Positions 25,011 through 34,545 of a DNA stretch of 64,000 bases are shown here, one piece after another. The stretch lies in contig NZ_JAAKZG010000011.1 of NCBI RefSeq assembly GCF_011045115.1, positions 1 to 64,000 of the forward strand, in the 5' to 3' direction. Under the pieces are notes generated by a model. It worked only from the letters and a program-made list of their open reading frames with translations. It was not told where the DNA came from and did not search any database. Position 1 is the stretch's first letter. Each line of letters opens with the position of its first letter. Made by a program: the position numbers and the translations under genes. The DNA is from Mesorhizobium zhangyense (GTDB lineage: Bacteria > Pseudomonadota > Alphaproteobacteria > Rhizobiales > Rhizobiaceae).

Positions 25011-25777
25011 TACAGATAACCTCCGTCGACGATCAATGTTTGTGCGGTCAGCATGCGGGAAGCGTCCGAGGCCAGGAACAGGCAGGTGCCGACCATATCC
25101 TCGGGCTGCATGATCTGCTTGATGCTCTGCTTGGCGACATGGGCGGCAAGCGCCTCGTCGGTCACCCACAGCTCACGCTGACGCTCTGTGATGACCCAGC
25201 CGGGCGCCACCGCGTTGACGCGGATGTTATGCCGGCCGAGATGGCCGGCGAGTCCCTTGGTCAGGCCGATAATGCCGGCCTTGGCAGCCGTGTAGGACGG
25301 CATGTCGGGATGATTGATCAGGAACGAGGTCGAGGTGAAATTGATGATCGAGCCGCCACCCGCCGCTTTCATGCCCGGCAAGACGGCCTGCGCGCTGAAG
25401 AAATGCGGCCGCAGATTGATGGACTGGTTGTTGTCCCAGTAGTCGACCGTGACATCCTCGACGGCGTGACGCTCATCGAAGGCGGCATTGTTGATCAGGG
25501 TCGTCACCGGGCCGTGCGCCTCGATTGCCTGCGCTACGGCGGCGCGCAGGGCGTCGATGTCACGCAGATCGGCCTTGATGAACAAGGGTCGAATGCCGGC
25601 GCTCTTTTCGACATGCTCGCACAGCGCCGTGCTTGCCGCTTCGGCGATATCGACAAAGGCCACCTTGGCGCCCTGACGCGCAAATCCCTCGGTGAGGGCC
25701 GCGCCTATGCCGGAACCACCGCCGGTGATCAGGACAGACGCTCCCTGAAGATCGGTAAACTGCGCGGATGGCATCAT
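25010..25777 (-). CDS. SDR oxidoreductase, probable galactose 1-dehydrogenase
   Basis: A 255-residue classical short-chain dehydrogenase. Cofactor motif TGGGSGIG (18-25), NNAA (96-99), catalytic Y162-x3-K166 (YTAAK) with the serine near 149-151. The acidic D43 after beta-2 suggests NAD+ preference. First gene of the operon, ahead of dgoK, dgoA and a lactonase, so oxidation of D-galactose (or L-fucose-like sugars) to the lactone is the best fit; rhizobial galactose dehydrogenases of this family are known. AGGGGGAG precedes the double ATG at 25777/25774. I saw no regulator or transporter next to it. Confidence 0.82.
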   Translation of the reverse strand: MMPSAQFTDLQGASVLITGGGSGIGAALTEGFARQGAKVAFVDIAEAASTALCEHVEKSAGIRPLFIKADLRDIDALRAAVAQAIEAHGPVTTLINNAAFDERHAVEDVTVDYWDNNQSINLRPHFFSAQAVLPGMKAAGGGSIINFTSTSFLINHPDMPSYTAAKAGIIGLTKGLAGHLGRHNIRVNAVAPGWVITERQRELWVTDEALAAHVAKQSIKQIMQPEDMVGTCLFLASDASRMLTAQTLIVDGGYL

Positions 25778-25897
25778 GGCATCTCCCCCTCGACCTGTCT
25801 TGGTCGGCGTATGGAATGCACCAAGAGGCGACGAAGGCCAAGAGGAGAATGTTATGCCTGCATGAGGCTACGGGCTTGCGAGCTAAACCTGTGACGT

Positions 25898-27244
25898 TTA
25901 AGCACCGACCCGCCGCGCGCCGCGAAAGGCATCGCGCAGATAGCCGAGCGTGGCGTCGGCATCTGCCGGCTTGCCGAACAGATAGCCCTGCCCGCCGCCA
26001 CAGCCGAATTCGATGAGACGACTGGCCTGCGCCTCCTGCTCGATGCCTTCGGCCACCACATCCATGCCCAGCCCCTCGCACATGGCGAGTATGGCGCGAA
26101 TGATGTGTTCGGACGGCCTGTCCTCAAGTATCGAGGAAACGAAGGCGCGGTCGATCTTGAGCTTGTCGAACTGGAACTCGCGCAGGCGTCCGAGCGAGGA
26201 TTGGCCGGTGCCGAAATCGTCGAGCGAGACGCGGATGCCACAGCGGCGCAGATCGTTGACGATCTTCTCGGCGGAAGCCGGGTCCGTCATCAGGCCGGTC
26301 TCGGTGATCTCGATCTCAAGGCGGCGCGGATCGAAGCCGGTCCGCTCCAGAATGGCCAGTATGTGCAGGCCGGTGTTCTGGTCGACAAGCTGCGACGGCG
26401 ACAGGTTGAACGACAGGAACAGCTCTTCGGGCCAGCTGCGGGCGGCTTCGGTGGCCTTGCGCAGGACCAGCTGCGACAGCGGGCCGATGATGCCGCGCTC
26501 TTCGGCGATCGGAATGAAGACGACCGGCGAGACGAAACCGAGATCACGGTCGGTCCAGCGGGCGAGCGTTTCGAAACCGACGACGCGCCGCGTCTTCAGG
26601 TCGACGATCGGCTGGAAATGCGGCTCGACTTCGCCAGCGGAAACGGCGCGGCGCAGTGCCTGCTCGATGCGGGTGACGCGTTTGGCCGCCTCTTCCATTT
26701 CACGCGTATAGACGACGACGCGGCCCCGGCCAGAGCGCTTGGCGTGATAGAGCGCGGTCTCGGCCTTGTTGACCAGTATCTCGGTCGTCTCGTCGCCCGA
26801 ATAGAAAAGCGAGCAGCCGACCGAGGCCGACAGCCTGGCGGTCCGCTCGCCGACATCGTAGGGCGCCGAAAGAACCTCGATCAGCATCCTCGCCCTTTCG
26901 GCGGCGGCGTCCTCCGAAAACACCATGGGATAGAGGAACGCGAACTCGTCAGCGCCGATGCGCGTGACCGCCGAATGCCCGTCCATGGCGGCACGCAGGC
27001 GCATGCCGACCTGGATGAGGATATCGTCGCCGGCCTTGTGGCCGAAAAGATCGTTGATCGGCTTGAACCCGTCCAGATCGATGATGCCTACCGTAAAAGG
27101 CGCAGGGTCGTCAGCGCGGTCGCTGATGAGCCTGTCGACCTTGTCGAAAAAACGCCGGTGATTGCCGAGCCCGGTCAAAGGGTCGGTAAAGGCAAGATCG
27201 GTGTTCTCCCTGGTCTCGTCAAAGCCGAACGACGGCTGCATCAT
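25898..27244 (-). CDS. Cytoplasmic GGDEF-EAL protein with altered signature motifs
   Basis: A 448-residue protein with a GGDEF domain (about 18-175) and an EAL domain (about 185-440) and no sensory or membrane region. The cyclase signature reads GADEF in RIGADEFAFL instead of GGDEF, so cyclase activity is doubtful. The EAL signature reads ETLARW, a variant found in some active enzymes, and the rest of the site is kept (EITETG, SLDDFGTG, LKIDRAF, EGIE). A c-di-GMP phosphodiesterase with a regulatory GGDEF-like domain that binds GTP is plausible. Two adjacent Met codons start it. Confidence 0.9.
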   Translation of the reverse strand: MMQPSFGFDETRENTDLAFTDPLTGLGNHRRFFDKVDRLISDRADDPAPFTVGIIDLDGFKPINDLFGHKAGDDILIQVGMRLRAAMDGHSAVTRIGADEFAFLYPMVFSEDAAAERARMLIEVLSAPYDVGERTARLSASVGCSLFYSGDETTEILVNKAETALYHAKRSGRGRVVVYTREMEEAAKRVTRIEQALRRAVSAGEVEPHFQPIVDLKTRRVVGFETLARWTDRDLGFVSPVVFIPIAEERGIIGPLSQLVLRKATEAARSWPEELFLSFNLSPSQLVDQNTGLHILAILERTGFDPRRLEIEITETGLMTDPASAEKIVNDLRRCGIRVSLDDFGTGQSSLGRLREFQFDKLKIDRAFVSSILEDRPSEHIIRAILAMCEGLGMDVVAEGIEQEAQASRLIEFGCGGGQGYLFGKPADADATLGYLRDAFRGARRVGA

Positions 27245-27387
27245 GGTCCCCGCAGTCTTTTCGTGATTTGCGCGCTACAATGCCAGCAAACCCTTTAGGA
27301 AACGTATCGCGGGTGACCGCTTTTCTCCGGCAAAAGAGGCAGCCGAACCGGGGCAAGCGAGGGGGCGAAGACCATGCGGTGGAACAA

Positions 27388-29211
27388 TTATCGATCCAGA
27401 ACGACCCGGTAGAGCTCCAGCGGTTTTCCCGTGCTTTCGGAGACAGGTTCGAGCCAATCCGGCACCATCCCTTTCATCATGCCGGCAAGCAGGCCATCGG
27501 GGGCACGGTCGGTGAGAATCCTGTTCTCGTCGTTGCCGCGGCAAAGTGCGACGAGGCCGACATGGCGCGTTTCGACGATGGTCCGCGCCTGATCGGGCGA
27601 GCCCATGAGACCGTCCAGCGCCAGAAGGTTGCCCTCGATATTGCGGTGATAGGGACCGGAAAAGACGCGATGCCCGCTATAGGCGAGAATGGGCGAACCC
27701 AGATTGGAGATCGCCAGCACGGTCGTCGCCGGCAAGCCGGCAAGCACGGCGAAATCACTTTCATGCTGGCAGGCGGCAACCGAGGCAATCTGCGCCTCGG
27801 GCCTCTGCGACTCACCTTCGAAAGCGGCGGAGGCAGCAGCGGCGGCCGTCGTCCAGCTCGCATTGAGCGAGACCAGCCACACCGCGGCCATCCTGAGAGA
27901 CGCAGCGGTGGACGGGTTTTTTTCCGCCCGCGCACGCCAGTGTCCGACCCAGGCGGAAAGCGGGATCACGGCGAAGGCGATCGAGAAGGTCGACCCGCGC
28001 ACCTGCCACACGCTGACGATGAAGGCCGCGATCAGCACTGCGCCGACAAGGATATCCCGCCGCTGCCAGCCTTGACGGCGAAGACGCAGCAACATCCAGC
28101 CGATCGCCAGCAACGGCGTGATGTAGCGGGCGAAGACGGAGGCGGGATCCTCGACGATAAGTGCCAGCAGGGACTTCGCCTCGGAGACATGGTCGAGCCA
28201 GTCTGCCTTAAGCCGCGCATCAAGGCCGGAATAGGGTGCGGAAAGGCACTGCGGAAAGGCCAGAACCAGGAGCGCGCCGACGCCAACACCCAGCAATGCG
28301 AGGCCAAGCAGGCGACGGCTACGCGTGCGCGTGAAAACATCAGGGGATGTAACGGCTGCAAGGCCCACGCCAGCGACCGCTGCCAGCGCGAACTGAACGA
28401 CCGAAAAGGCGTCGCATTGGGCCTCTCCCCAGCCGGAGGCCGGAACCGTGGCGAAGAAGACGGCAGCCGACACCACGGCAAAACCGAGCCCGAAATCACG
28501 GGCGATATGCCTTTCGCCGGCACCGTCGAAAAGAAACAGGCCTGCAACACAGAGGCCGATCACCGCCACATAGGGTGCGGTTTCCATCCCGACTGCCAGC
28601 ATCAGCGCTGCACACACGCCCGACATTGCGGCGGCCGGCCGATTGTCCGGTGCTTCGAGAAGCAGGCAAAGGCTGCCGGCGGCGAGCATGAGTTGAATGT
28701 TGTGATGATCGAGTGCTGCGGGCTGATAGATGCCGAGGAAATGAAGCGCCGCAGCACCGATGATTACGGAGGGCAGAACCGCACGTTCCCCGCCGAAAAT
28801 GCGCGCGGCCCGCAGGATGAAGAACAGCGTGCCGCAGTAGAGCAACGCCGGCCAAAGGACGCGCGCAACCGTCTCGCCAATCGCCGCGCTGCCGGTCACG
28901 GCAGAAACGGCGAGGATGATCGCAGCGATCGGCGCATCGACCAGTCGGGACCAGTGCATGACGAAACCGCCCTCAGGCCCCATGCGATATTGATGCAGAT
29001 CGAACCAGCCCTGACCACCAAGCAGGTCGCGGACTTCGACAAGGCGAAGCAGGCTGTCGTTGTCACCGCCGAGGTTGGACAAGGTCCTGAAACCGGTCGC
29101 GGCATTGACGGCCAGGACGACCAGCGTCGCGCCCAGCGCAAGGGCAATATCCCTGCTCGCCGGCGAAAGGCCCGCCGCCCGTTTCGCGATCGTTGAATGC
29201 AATCCGCTCAT
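27388..29211 (-). CDS. Polytopic GT-C-like membrane glycosyltransferase
   Basis: A 607-residue membrane protein with roughly eleven or twelve hydrophobic helices and a soluble C-terminal part (about 470-607). The first extracytoplasmic loop carries LGGDNDSLLRLVEVRDLLGG followed by HQYRMGPEGG and MHWSRLVD, the acidic-loop pattern of lipid-phosphate-dependent GT-C glycosyltransferases and oligosaccharyltransferase-like proteins. It follows GT2 and gtrA genes on the same strand with 63 bp between, so it is a candidate for the periplasmic transferase of a Gtr-type module. The acceptor is unknown. Confidence 0.7.
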   Translation of the reverse strand: MSGLHSTIAKRAAGLSPASRDIALALGATLVVLAVNAATGFRTLSNLGGDNDSLLRLVEVRDLLGGQGWFDLHQYRMGPEGGFVMHWSRLVDAPIAAIILAVSAVTGSAAIGETVARVLWPALLYCGTLFFILRAARIFGGERAVLPSVIIGAAALHFLGIYQPAALDHHNIQLMLAAGSLCLLLEAPDNRPAAAMSGVCAALMLAVGMETAPYVAVIGLCVAGLFLFDGAGERHIARDFGLGFAVVSAAVFFATVPASGWGEAQCDAFSVVQFALAAVAGVGLAAVTSPDVFTRTRSRRLLGLALLGVGVGALLVLAFPQCLSAPYSGLDARLKADWLDHVSEAKSLLALIVEDPASVFARYITPLLAIGWMLLRLRRQGWQRRDILVGAVLIAAFIVSVWQVRGSTFSIAFAVIPLSAWVGHWRARAEKNPSTAASLRMAAVWLVSLNASWTTAAAAASAAFEGESQRPEAQIASVAACQHESDFAVLAGLPATTVLAISNLGSPILAYSGHRVFSGPYHRNIEGNLLALDGLMGSPDQARTIVETRHVGLVALCRGNDENRILTDRAPDGLLAGMMKGMVPDWLEPVSESTGKPLELYRVVLDR

Positions 29212-29274
29212 TCGCTCACAGCCCGCCCGTAACCCGACGTGACCCTAATCCGCGCAGTTCAACAAACGGTAAAG

Positions 29275-29691
29275 CTAGCGTTTGTTGCTATGTCCCGGCT
29301 TGTCCGGAAAAACCCAGAGCGAGGAGACGACATAGCTGACCGTGCTTGCAACGGCCGTGATGAGGACCGACATCGCCAACGGTGACATGTGAAAACGATC
29401 CACGGCGATATGGGCGAGCACACCCGACAGCAGCGCGCATCCCGCCTGAAGAATGAAATAGCGCGGCAAAGCATGGCCATGACCGTGTGCTGCGCCGAAC
29501 GTCCAGCCACGTTGCGCCGAATAGGCCACGACGAAGGCTACGGCATAGGCGATGAGACCCGCAGCGAAACGCGGCAGGCCGATGGATGCCAGCACATAGG
29601 ATAGAACGAGCAGCAAGGCGGCAGCACCGACGCCGACCGTGACGAAACGAACGAACCGCAGGCGGAAGGCCGTTTGCAGCATCGCCGTCAT
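29275..29691 (-). CDS. GtrA-family membrane protein (putative flippase)
   Basis: A 138-residue protein with four membrane helices typical of the GtrA/DPMS3-like family, including the opening FRLRFVRFVTVGVGAAALLL and the closing VASTVSYVVSSLWVF. GtrA proteins are thought to flip polyprenyl-phosphate-linked sugars across the inner membrane. The ATG shares a base with the TGA of the GT2 gene upstream, so the two are translationally coupled, which supports joint action. Confidence 0.88.
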   Translation of the reverse strand: MTAMLQTAFRLRFVRFVTVGVGAAALLLVLSYVLASIGLPRFAAGLIAYAVAFVVAYSAQRGWTFGAAHGHGHALPRYFILQAGCALLSGVLAHIAVDRFHMSPLAMSVLITAVASTVSYVVSSLWVFPDKPGHSNKR

Positions 29692-30950
29692 CAGGAGACT
29701 TGGGCGCGCGCTGCTGCCTCGGCGACGAGGGTTTCGCCGGATTTGCGGCGCATGACCGGGATTTCAAGCACACCAAGCAGGAAGGCCGAGAAAAACACCT
29801 GCATCGCGATCACGATCAGCGTCAACCCGAACACCACGATGCGCGGGATTTCCGGGTCGTTGAGCGGCCCGAAACTCAGGCTGGCCCAGGACAAAGTCGC
29901 GTAGCCGAAGAACGACAGGCCGGCCAGCAGGCAGACGCCCGCGCCGAGTGCCAGCCGGTCGGTGCTGATATGGCGCGTGAGCCAGTCCGAACGGGCATTC
30001 CCCGGCAGGATGCCGGTGATGTCGGCATAGTACCGCGACAGGACCCCGAAGGTGGTGAGTTGTACGCCGGCGACGATCATGAAACAGGCCGCGACGAATG
30101 TGTTGAGGTCGAGCGAAAGGTTGTCGACGACCTGCAGCGGACCGAAGAAGAGCAGCGTCGAAAGCAGGAGGCCCAGCGCGCAAAGGCTCATGCCGGGAAT
30201 GAAGAACAGCCAGCGCGGATTGTACATCAGCAGGAATTTGAGATGACGCCAGCCGTCGCGCCACGTCTTGAGATGCGGCGGGCGGCTGCGGCCATCCGGC
30301 TTCAGCGTGGTCGGCACTTCCTCGATGCGCAAACCGGCGAGCGCGCTGCGCACCACCATTTCGCTGGCGAATTCCATGCCCGCCGTCTTGAGGTCCAGTT
30401 CCCGGATGCGTTCCGCATTGAAGCCGCGCAGGCCGCAGTGAAAATCTCCCGCCTTGATGCGGAAAAACAGCCGGCCAAGGAAGCTCAGCACGGGATTGCC
30501 GAGATAGCGGTGCAGGACCGGCATGGCGCCGGCTTCGATGCCGCCCTGAAAACGGTTTCCCATGACCAGGTCGGCACCATCGCGAAGGCGCGACACGAAG
30601 GCGTCGAGCGCGCAGAAATCGTAGGAATCGTCGGCATCGCCCATGATGATGAAGCGTCCGCGCGCAGCCGCTATGCCGCCCTGCAAGGCTGCGCCATAGC
30701 CGCGCGCCTGCACAGGCACGACCCGGGCGCCAAGGCTGGTGGCGATGAGCTGCGAACCGTCGGCGCTGCCATTGTCGGCGATGAGCACTTCGCCCGATAC
30801 GCCGGCTTGTTGCAAAAAGTGCTGCGCCTTGCCGATGCAGGTGGCAAGCGTTTCAGCCTCGTTGAGGCAGGGCATGAGAATGGTCAGCTCGATCTGATCT
30901 TCAGAGACTGCCCGGATTGGCGTGACTGCGTTCATGACCACCCTCGACAA
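29691..30950 (-). CDS. GT2 polyprenyl-phosphate glycosyltransferase (GtrB-like)
   Basis: A 419-residue GT-A-fold family 2 glycosyltransferase (about 20-240) with four C-terminal membrane helices (about 250-400). Motifs: LTILMPCLNEAETL, IADNGSADGS, IMGDADDSYDF (the DxD site) and FHCGLRGFN. This architecture matches enzymes that load a sugar on undecaprenyl or dolichyl phosphate. It is followed by a GtrA-type flippase and a GT-C-like transferase, together a full lipid-linked sugar pathway. Divergent from gshB with about 200 bp between. Confidence 0.88.
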   Translation of the reverse strand: MSRVVMNAVTPIRAVSEDQIELTILMPCLNEAETLATCIGKAQHFLQQAGVSGEVLIADNGSADGSQLIATSLGARVVPVQARGYGAALQGGIAAARGRFIIMGDADDSYDFCALDAFVSRLRDGADLVMGNRFQGGIEAGAMPVLHRYLGNPVLSFLGRLFFRIKAGDFHCGLRGFNAERIRELDLKTAGMEFASEMVVRSALAGLRIEEVPTTLKPDGRSRPPHLKTWRDGWRHLKFLLMYNPRWLFFIPGMSLCALGLLLSTLLFFGPLQVVDNLSLDLNTFVAACFMIVAGVQLTTFGVLSRYYADITGILPGNARSDWLTRHISTDRLALGAGVCLLAGLSFFGYATLSWASLSFGPLNDPEIPRIVVFGLTLIVIAMQVFFSAFLLGVLEIPVMRRKSGETLVAEAAARAQVS

Positions 30951-31146
30951 GCGTGCTCTCCGGCACGTCTGGCAGCTTCTTAGCCGAGAATGATTGGCGT
31001 CCTGTTAACGCGGTCATGACATTCCGAGACATTTGCGTGAGGTGAGCTCCCTGCATCCCGGAGGTGGCGAAGTCGCCATTGGCAGACGCCGGGCAAAGCT
31101 ATACATCCTCTCGACGATAAAAGCCCGCAGCGCCGGAGAAGCCTTC

Positions 31147-32085
31147 ATGCCGCTCAACATCGCCGTCCAGATGGACCATATCTCCACCGTCAACATTGCC
31201 GGCGACACCAGCTTCGCGCTCTCGCTCGAGGCACAGCGGCGCGGGCACAAGCTGTTCCATTATACGCCCGACCGGCTCTCCATGATCGGCGGCACGGTGT
31301 TCGCGCGGCTGGAAAAGCTCGAAGTGCGCGACGAGAAGGGCAACCATTTCACGCTTGGCGAGCCTGAGCGCACCGATCTATCGGAAATGGATGTAGTGCT
31401 GCTGCGCCAGGACCCACCCTTCGACATGAACTACATCACCACCACCCACATCCTGGAACGCATCCACCCGAAGACGCTGGTGGTCAACGATCCGGCCTGG
31501 GTGCGCAACAGCCCGGAAAAGATCTTCGTCACCGAGTTCCCGGACCTGATGCCGGAAACGCTGATTACCAAGGATCCCTTGGAAGTCGCAGCCTTCCGCA
31601 AGGAATTCGGCGACATCATCGTCAAGCCGCTTTACGGCAATGGCGGCGCCGGCATCTTCCATATGCTTGAGGCCGACCGCAATCTGGCTTCGCTGCTGGA
31701 AATGTTCGGCCAGATGTTCCGTGAACCCTTCATCGTCCAGCGCTACCTCAAGGACGTGCGCAAGGGCGACAAGCGCATCATCCTGATCGACGGCGAGCCT
31801 GTCGGCGCCATCAACCGCGTGCCTGCCGAGCACGATTCCCGCTCCAACATGCATGTCGGCGGCCGCGCCGAAAAGACCGAGCTGACCGAGCGCGAGCGCG
31901 AAATCTGCGCGCGCATCGGGCCGTCGCTCAAGGAACGCGGCTTTATCCTCGTCGGAATCGACGTGATCGGCGACTACATGACCGAGATCAACGTCACCTC
32001 GCCGACCGGCGTGCGCGAGGTCAAGAAATTCGGCGGCGCGGATATCGCCGCGCTGTTCTGGGATGCCGTCGAAGCCAAACGCTGA
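31147..32085 (+). CDS. gshB: Glutathione synthetase
   Basis: A 312-residue ATP-grasp enzyme joining gamma-glutamylcysteine and glycine. The start [17 protein letters not shown], the substrate region [14 protein letters not shown], the ATP-grasp lysine segment [15 protein letters not shown] and the C-terminal [14 protein letters not shown] are all characteristic. GGAGAAG precedes the ATG at 31147; the extra upstream frame is not needed. Followed after 185 bp by the comM-like gene. Confidence 0.96.
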   Translation: MPLNIAVQMDHISTVNIAGDTSFALSLEAQRRGHKLFHYTPDRLSMIGGTVFARLEKLEVRDEKGNHFTLGEPERTDLSEMDVVLLRQDPPFDMNYITTTHILERIHPKTLVVNDPAWVRNSPEKIFVTEFPDLMPETLITKDPLEVAAFRKEFGDIIVKPLYGNGGAGIFHMLEADRNLASLLEMFGQMFREPFIVQRYLKDVRKGDKRIILIDGEPVGAINRVPAEHDSRSNMHVGGRAEKTELTEREREICARIGPSLKERGFILVGIDVIGDYMTEINVTSPTGVREVKKFGGADIAALFWDAVEAKR

Positions 32086-32270
32086 GGCCCCGCCCGCCCA
32101 GGAAAAGCCATGCAACGTTCCAGCGCCGCAACCGGCCTCAACCCGGTTGCAATCTGCGCGGCAATTTTGTTCCCGTCTTGTTCTTGATTTGCTCTACAAT
32201 CTATGCTTGTCTGACGCAGGGTTATCACTGGGCTGGGCATTCGATGCCCGCGCATGCGTCGGGGGACGGC

Positions 32271-33806
32271 ATGGTATCGCGCGTACGCACGGTTGCATTT
32301 CAGGGCATCGAGGCGGTTCCCGTCGACGTGCAGGTAATGGTCGCGCCCGGTAAAGTCGGCATGCACATCGTCGGCCTGGGCGACAAGGCGGTGGCCGAAA
32401 GCCGTGAGCGGGTGCAGGCGGCCCTGCATGCATCCGGCCTGTCGATGCCGTCGAAGAAGGTCACCGTCAATCTCGCACCGGCAGATTTGCCAAAGGAAGG
32501 CAGCCACTACGACCTGCCGATCGCGCTCGGCCTGATGGCGGCACTTGGCGCCGTCCCGGGCGACGCGCTCTCCGGCTATGTCGTGCTTGGCGAATTGTCG
32601 CTCGACGGCACGATCGCCGCGGTGTCCGGCGCGCTGCCGGCAGCGATGGCCGCCAATGCCGAAGGCAAGGGCCTGATCTGTCCGGCCGCCTCAGGGCCGG
32701 AGGCGGCATGGGCAGGCTCGGAGATCGACATCTTGGCACCGCGAAGCCTGATCGCCATTGCCAACCATTTCCGTGGCACGCAGGTTCTGTCGCGGCCGGA
32801 GGCGAGTATCCACGCGCCGGCTTCGGACCTGCCGGACCTTGCCGATATCAAGGGCCAGGAAAGCGCCAAACGTGCGCTGGAAGTCGCAGCAGCAGGCGGT
32901 CACAATCTGATGATGGTCGGGCCGCCCGGATCGGGAAAATCCATGCTCGCGCAGCGCCTGCCATCAATCCTGCCGCCGCTGGCGCCGAAGGAACTGCTCG
33001 AAGTCTCGATGATCGCCTCGGTTGCCGGCGAGCTCGCGGGCGGCAGGCTGACCGACCGGCGGCCCTTTCGCGCGCCGCACCATTCCGCATCGATGGCGGC
33101 GATGGTCGGCGGCGGATTGCGGGTGCGTCCGGGAGAGGTTTCGCTCGCTCACAACGGCGTCCTGTTTCTCGACGAATTCCCGGAGTTCTCGCCTCAGACG
33201 CTCGACGCGCTGCGCCAGCCGCTGGAGACCGGCGAGTGCATGATCGCGCGCGCCAATCATCGCGTCACCTATCCGGCGCGCATCCAGCTGATCGCGGCCA
33301 TGAACCCGTGCCGCTGCGGCATGGCCGGCGAGCCCGGTTATCGTTGCGCGCGCGGCCCGCGCTGCCAATCGGATTATCAGGCGCGGATTTCAGGTCCGCT
33401 TCTCGACCGGATCGACCTGCGCATCGAAGTGCCGGCGGTTTCGGCGAGCGACCTGATCCGGCCCGGTGCGGCGGAAAAGAGTGCCGCGGTGGCGGCACGC
33501 GTGGCGACCGCCCGCGCCATTCAGCGGGACCGTTTCGAGCGCGTCGGGGTTTCGGCGTCGCTCACCAATGCGCATTGCGCAACCGCGCTCATCGAAGAGA
33601 TAGCCAAACCTGATGCAGCCGGCCTGTCGCTGTTGCACGATGCAAGTGAAAAGCTCGGCTTTTCGGCGCGCACCTATCATCGCGTGCTGAAAGTAGCGCG
33701 CACTTTGGCTGACCTCGACGGCAATGAGACCGTCGGCCGCATTCATCTCGCGGAGGCTATTTCCTACCGGATGACGGGCGAGCGGCTGTCGCAGGCGGCC
33801 GCATAG
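32271..33806 (+). CDS. YifB/ComM-family AAA+ ATPase (Mg-chelatase-like)
   Basis: A 511-residue protein with an N-terminal Lon-protease-like fold domain (about 1-170), an AAA+ domain with Walker A GPPGSGKS (217-224) and Walker B VLFLDEFPE, a Cys-rich insert (CRCG...CARGPRC) and the C-terminal Mg-chelatase lid. ComM is a hexameric helicase that promotes branch migration during transformation. The ATG at 32271 after GGGGGAC is preferred to an upstream Met at 32178. Frequently next to gshB in Rhizobiales. Confidence 0.93.
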   Translation: MVSRVRTVAFQGIEAVPVDVQVMVAPGKVGMHIVGLGDKAVAESRERVQAALHASGLSMPSKKVTVNLAPADLPKEGSHYDLPIALGLMAALGAVPGDALSGYVVLGELSLDGTIAAVSGALPAAMAANAEGKGLICPAASGPEAAWAGSEIDILAPRSLIAIANHFRGTQVLSRPEASIHAPASDLPDLADIKGQESAKRALEVAAAGGHNLMMVGPPGSGKSMLAQRLPSILPPLAPKELLEVSMIASVAGELAGGRLTDRRPFRAPHHSASMAAMVGGGLRVRPGEVSLAHNGVLFLDEFPEFSPQTLDALRQPLETGECMIARANHRVTYPARIQLIAAMNPCRCGMAGEPGYRCARGPRCQSDYQARISGPLLDRIDLRIEVPAVSASDLIRPGAAEKSAAVAARVATARAIQRDRFERVGVSASLTNAHCATALIEEIAKPDAAGLSLLHDASEKLGFSARTYHRVLKVARTLADLDGNETVGRIHLAEAISYRMTGERLSQAAA

Positions 33807-33895
33807 AACGGAAGAGGTCGCCTGCCGCGAAAAGCACGGCAGGACGTGACGTGGTCGTTGTCCCAAAACCGCTGCACAGTTTTGAGCGACGGTCG

Positions 33896-34519
33896 TTATT
33901 GCACCGCGCCGACGAGCGGTGCCTGGCCTTCACGGATCGTGACCCAATGGCCGGTATGATCGCTGGCCTGACGCTTGAGGAAGCGATAGCCTGTCTCGTC
34001 CCACTGGCGCACGGTATCCGTCAGATTGTCGAGGACGAAGTCACCCTTGTCGGTTCGCACGGTCAGAACCGCATGGCCTTCACCGTCCGGCTTGCGCACT
34101 ACGGTTATCAGCAGGTTGGATACCGACAGACCCTTGTGGATCAGTTGCCGGCGCTTTTCGAGCACGTAGTCCTCGCAATCGCCGACGCCGTTATCGGGAT
34201 AGGCCCAGACCTCGTCCTTGCCGTAGATGTCGAAATCATTCATCGGCGTGACAGCGCGGTTGACCTCAAGGTTGACCGCAACAAGCGTCTTCCAAAGAGA
34301 CCCGGTGACGCGTTCGGGAACCGAGTTTCGCGAGCGTATGGAACATTCGGAGGGATTGATCTTGCAGAATTCGTAGTGACCGATCGGCTGCGAAGTGAGA
34401 CCGCCGGTGACCATCGGCGACGACGCGAAAGCCGGCGAGATCGACCATGCAGTCGCCGTCAAGCCGATCATCAATGCCACACGCCTGGATGCGCACCACG
34501 CTTTCGGTGAGGAGTTCAT
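33896..34519 (-). CDS. Transglutaminase-like cysteine peptidase (BTLCP)
   Basis: A 207-residue secreted protein with a signal peptide (cleaved near SPAFA) and a bacterial transglutaminase-like cysteine peptidase domain. The triad is visible as C115 (GVGDCEDY), H149 (GEGHAVL) and D164 (FVLDNL). BTLCPs of the LapG group cut adhesins but need a LapD partner; no such gene is nearby. The frame can start at a TTG at 34552, which would run into the CtrA box, so the ATG at 34519 is preferred. Cell-cycle control by CtrA is suggested by the box just upstream. Confidence 0.88.
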   Translation of the reverse strand: MNSSPKAWCASRRVALMIGLTATAWSISPAFASSPMVTGGLTSQPIGHYEFCKINPSECSIRSRNSVPERVTGSLWKTLVAVNLEVNRAVTPMNDFDIYGKDEVWAYPDNGVGDCEDYVLEKRRQLIHKGLSVSNLLITVVRKPDGEGHAVLTVRTDKGDFVLDNLTDTVRQWDETGYRFLKRQASDHTGHWVTIREGQAPLVGAVQ

Positions 34520-34545
34520 TGCCCCGGTCCCGTTCGCCCTGTTTG

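Noticed and set aside
27268-29196. Plus-strand open frame of about 640 codons
   Set aside because: Antisense to the GT-C-like membrane gene; composition is rich in R, G, H and Q with no domain or hydrophobic pattern.
33821-33843. Terminator after the comM-like gene
   Set aside because: CCTGCCG/CGGCAGG can form a 7-bp stem, but the loop is 9 bases and no T-run follows, so it is too weak to list.
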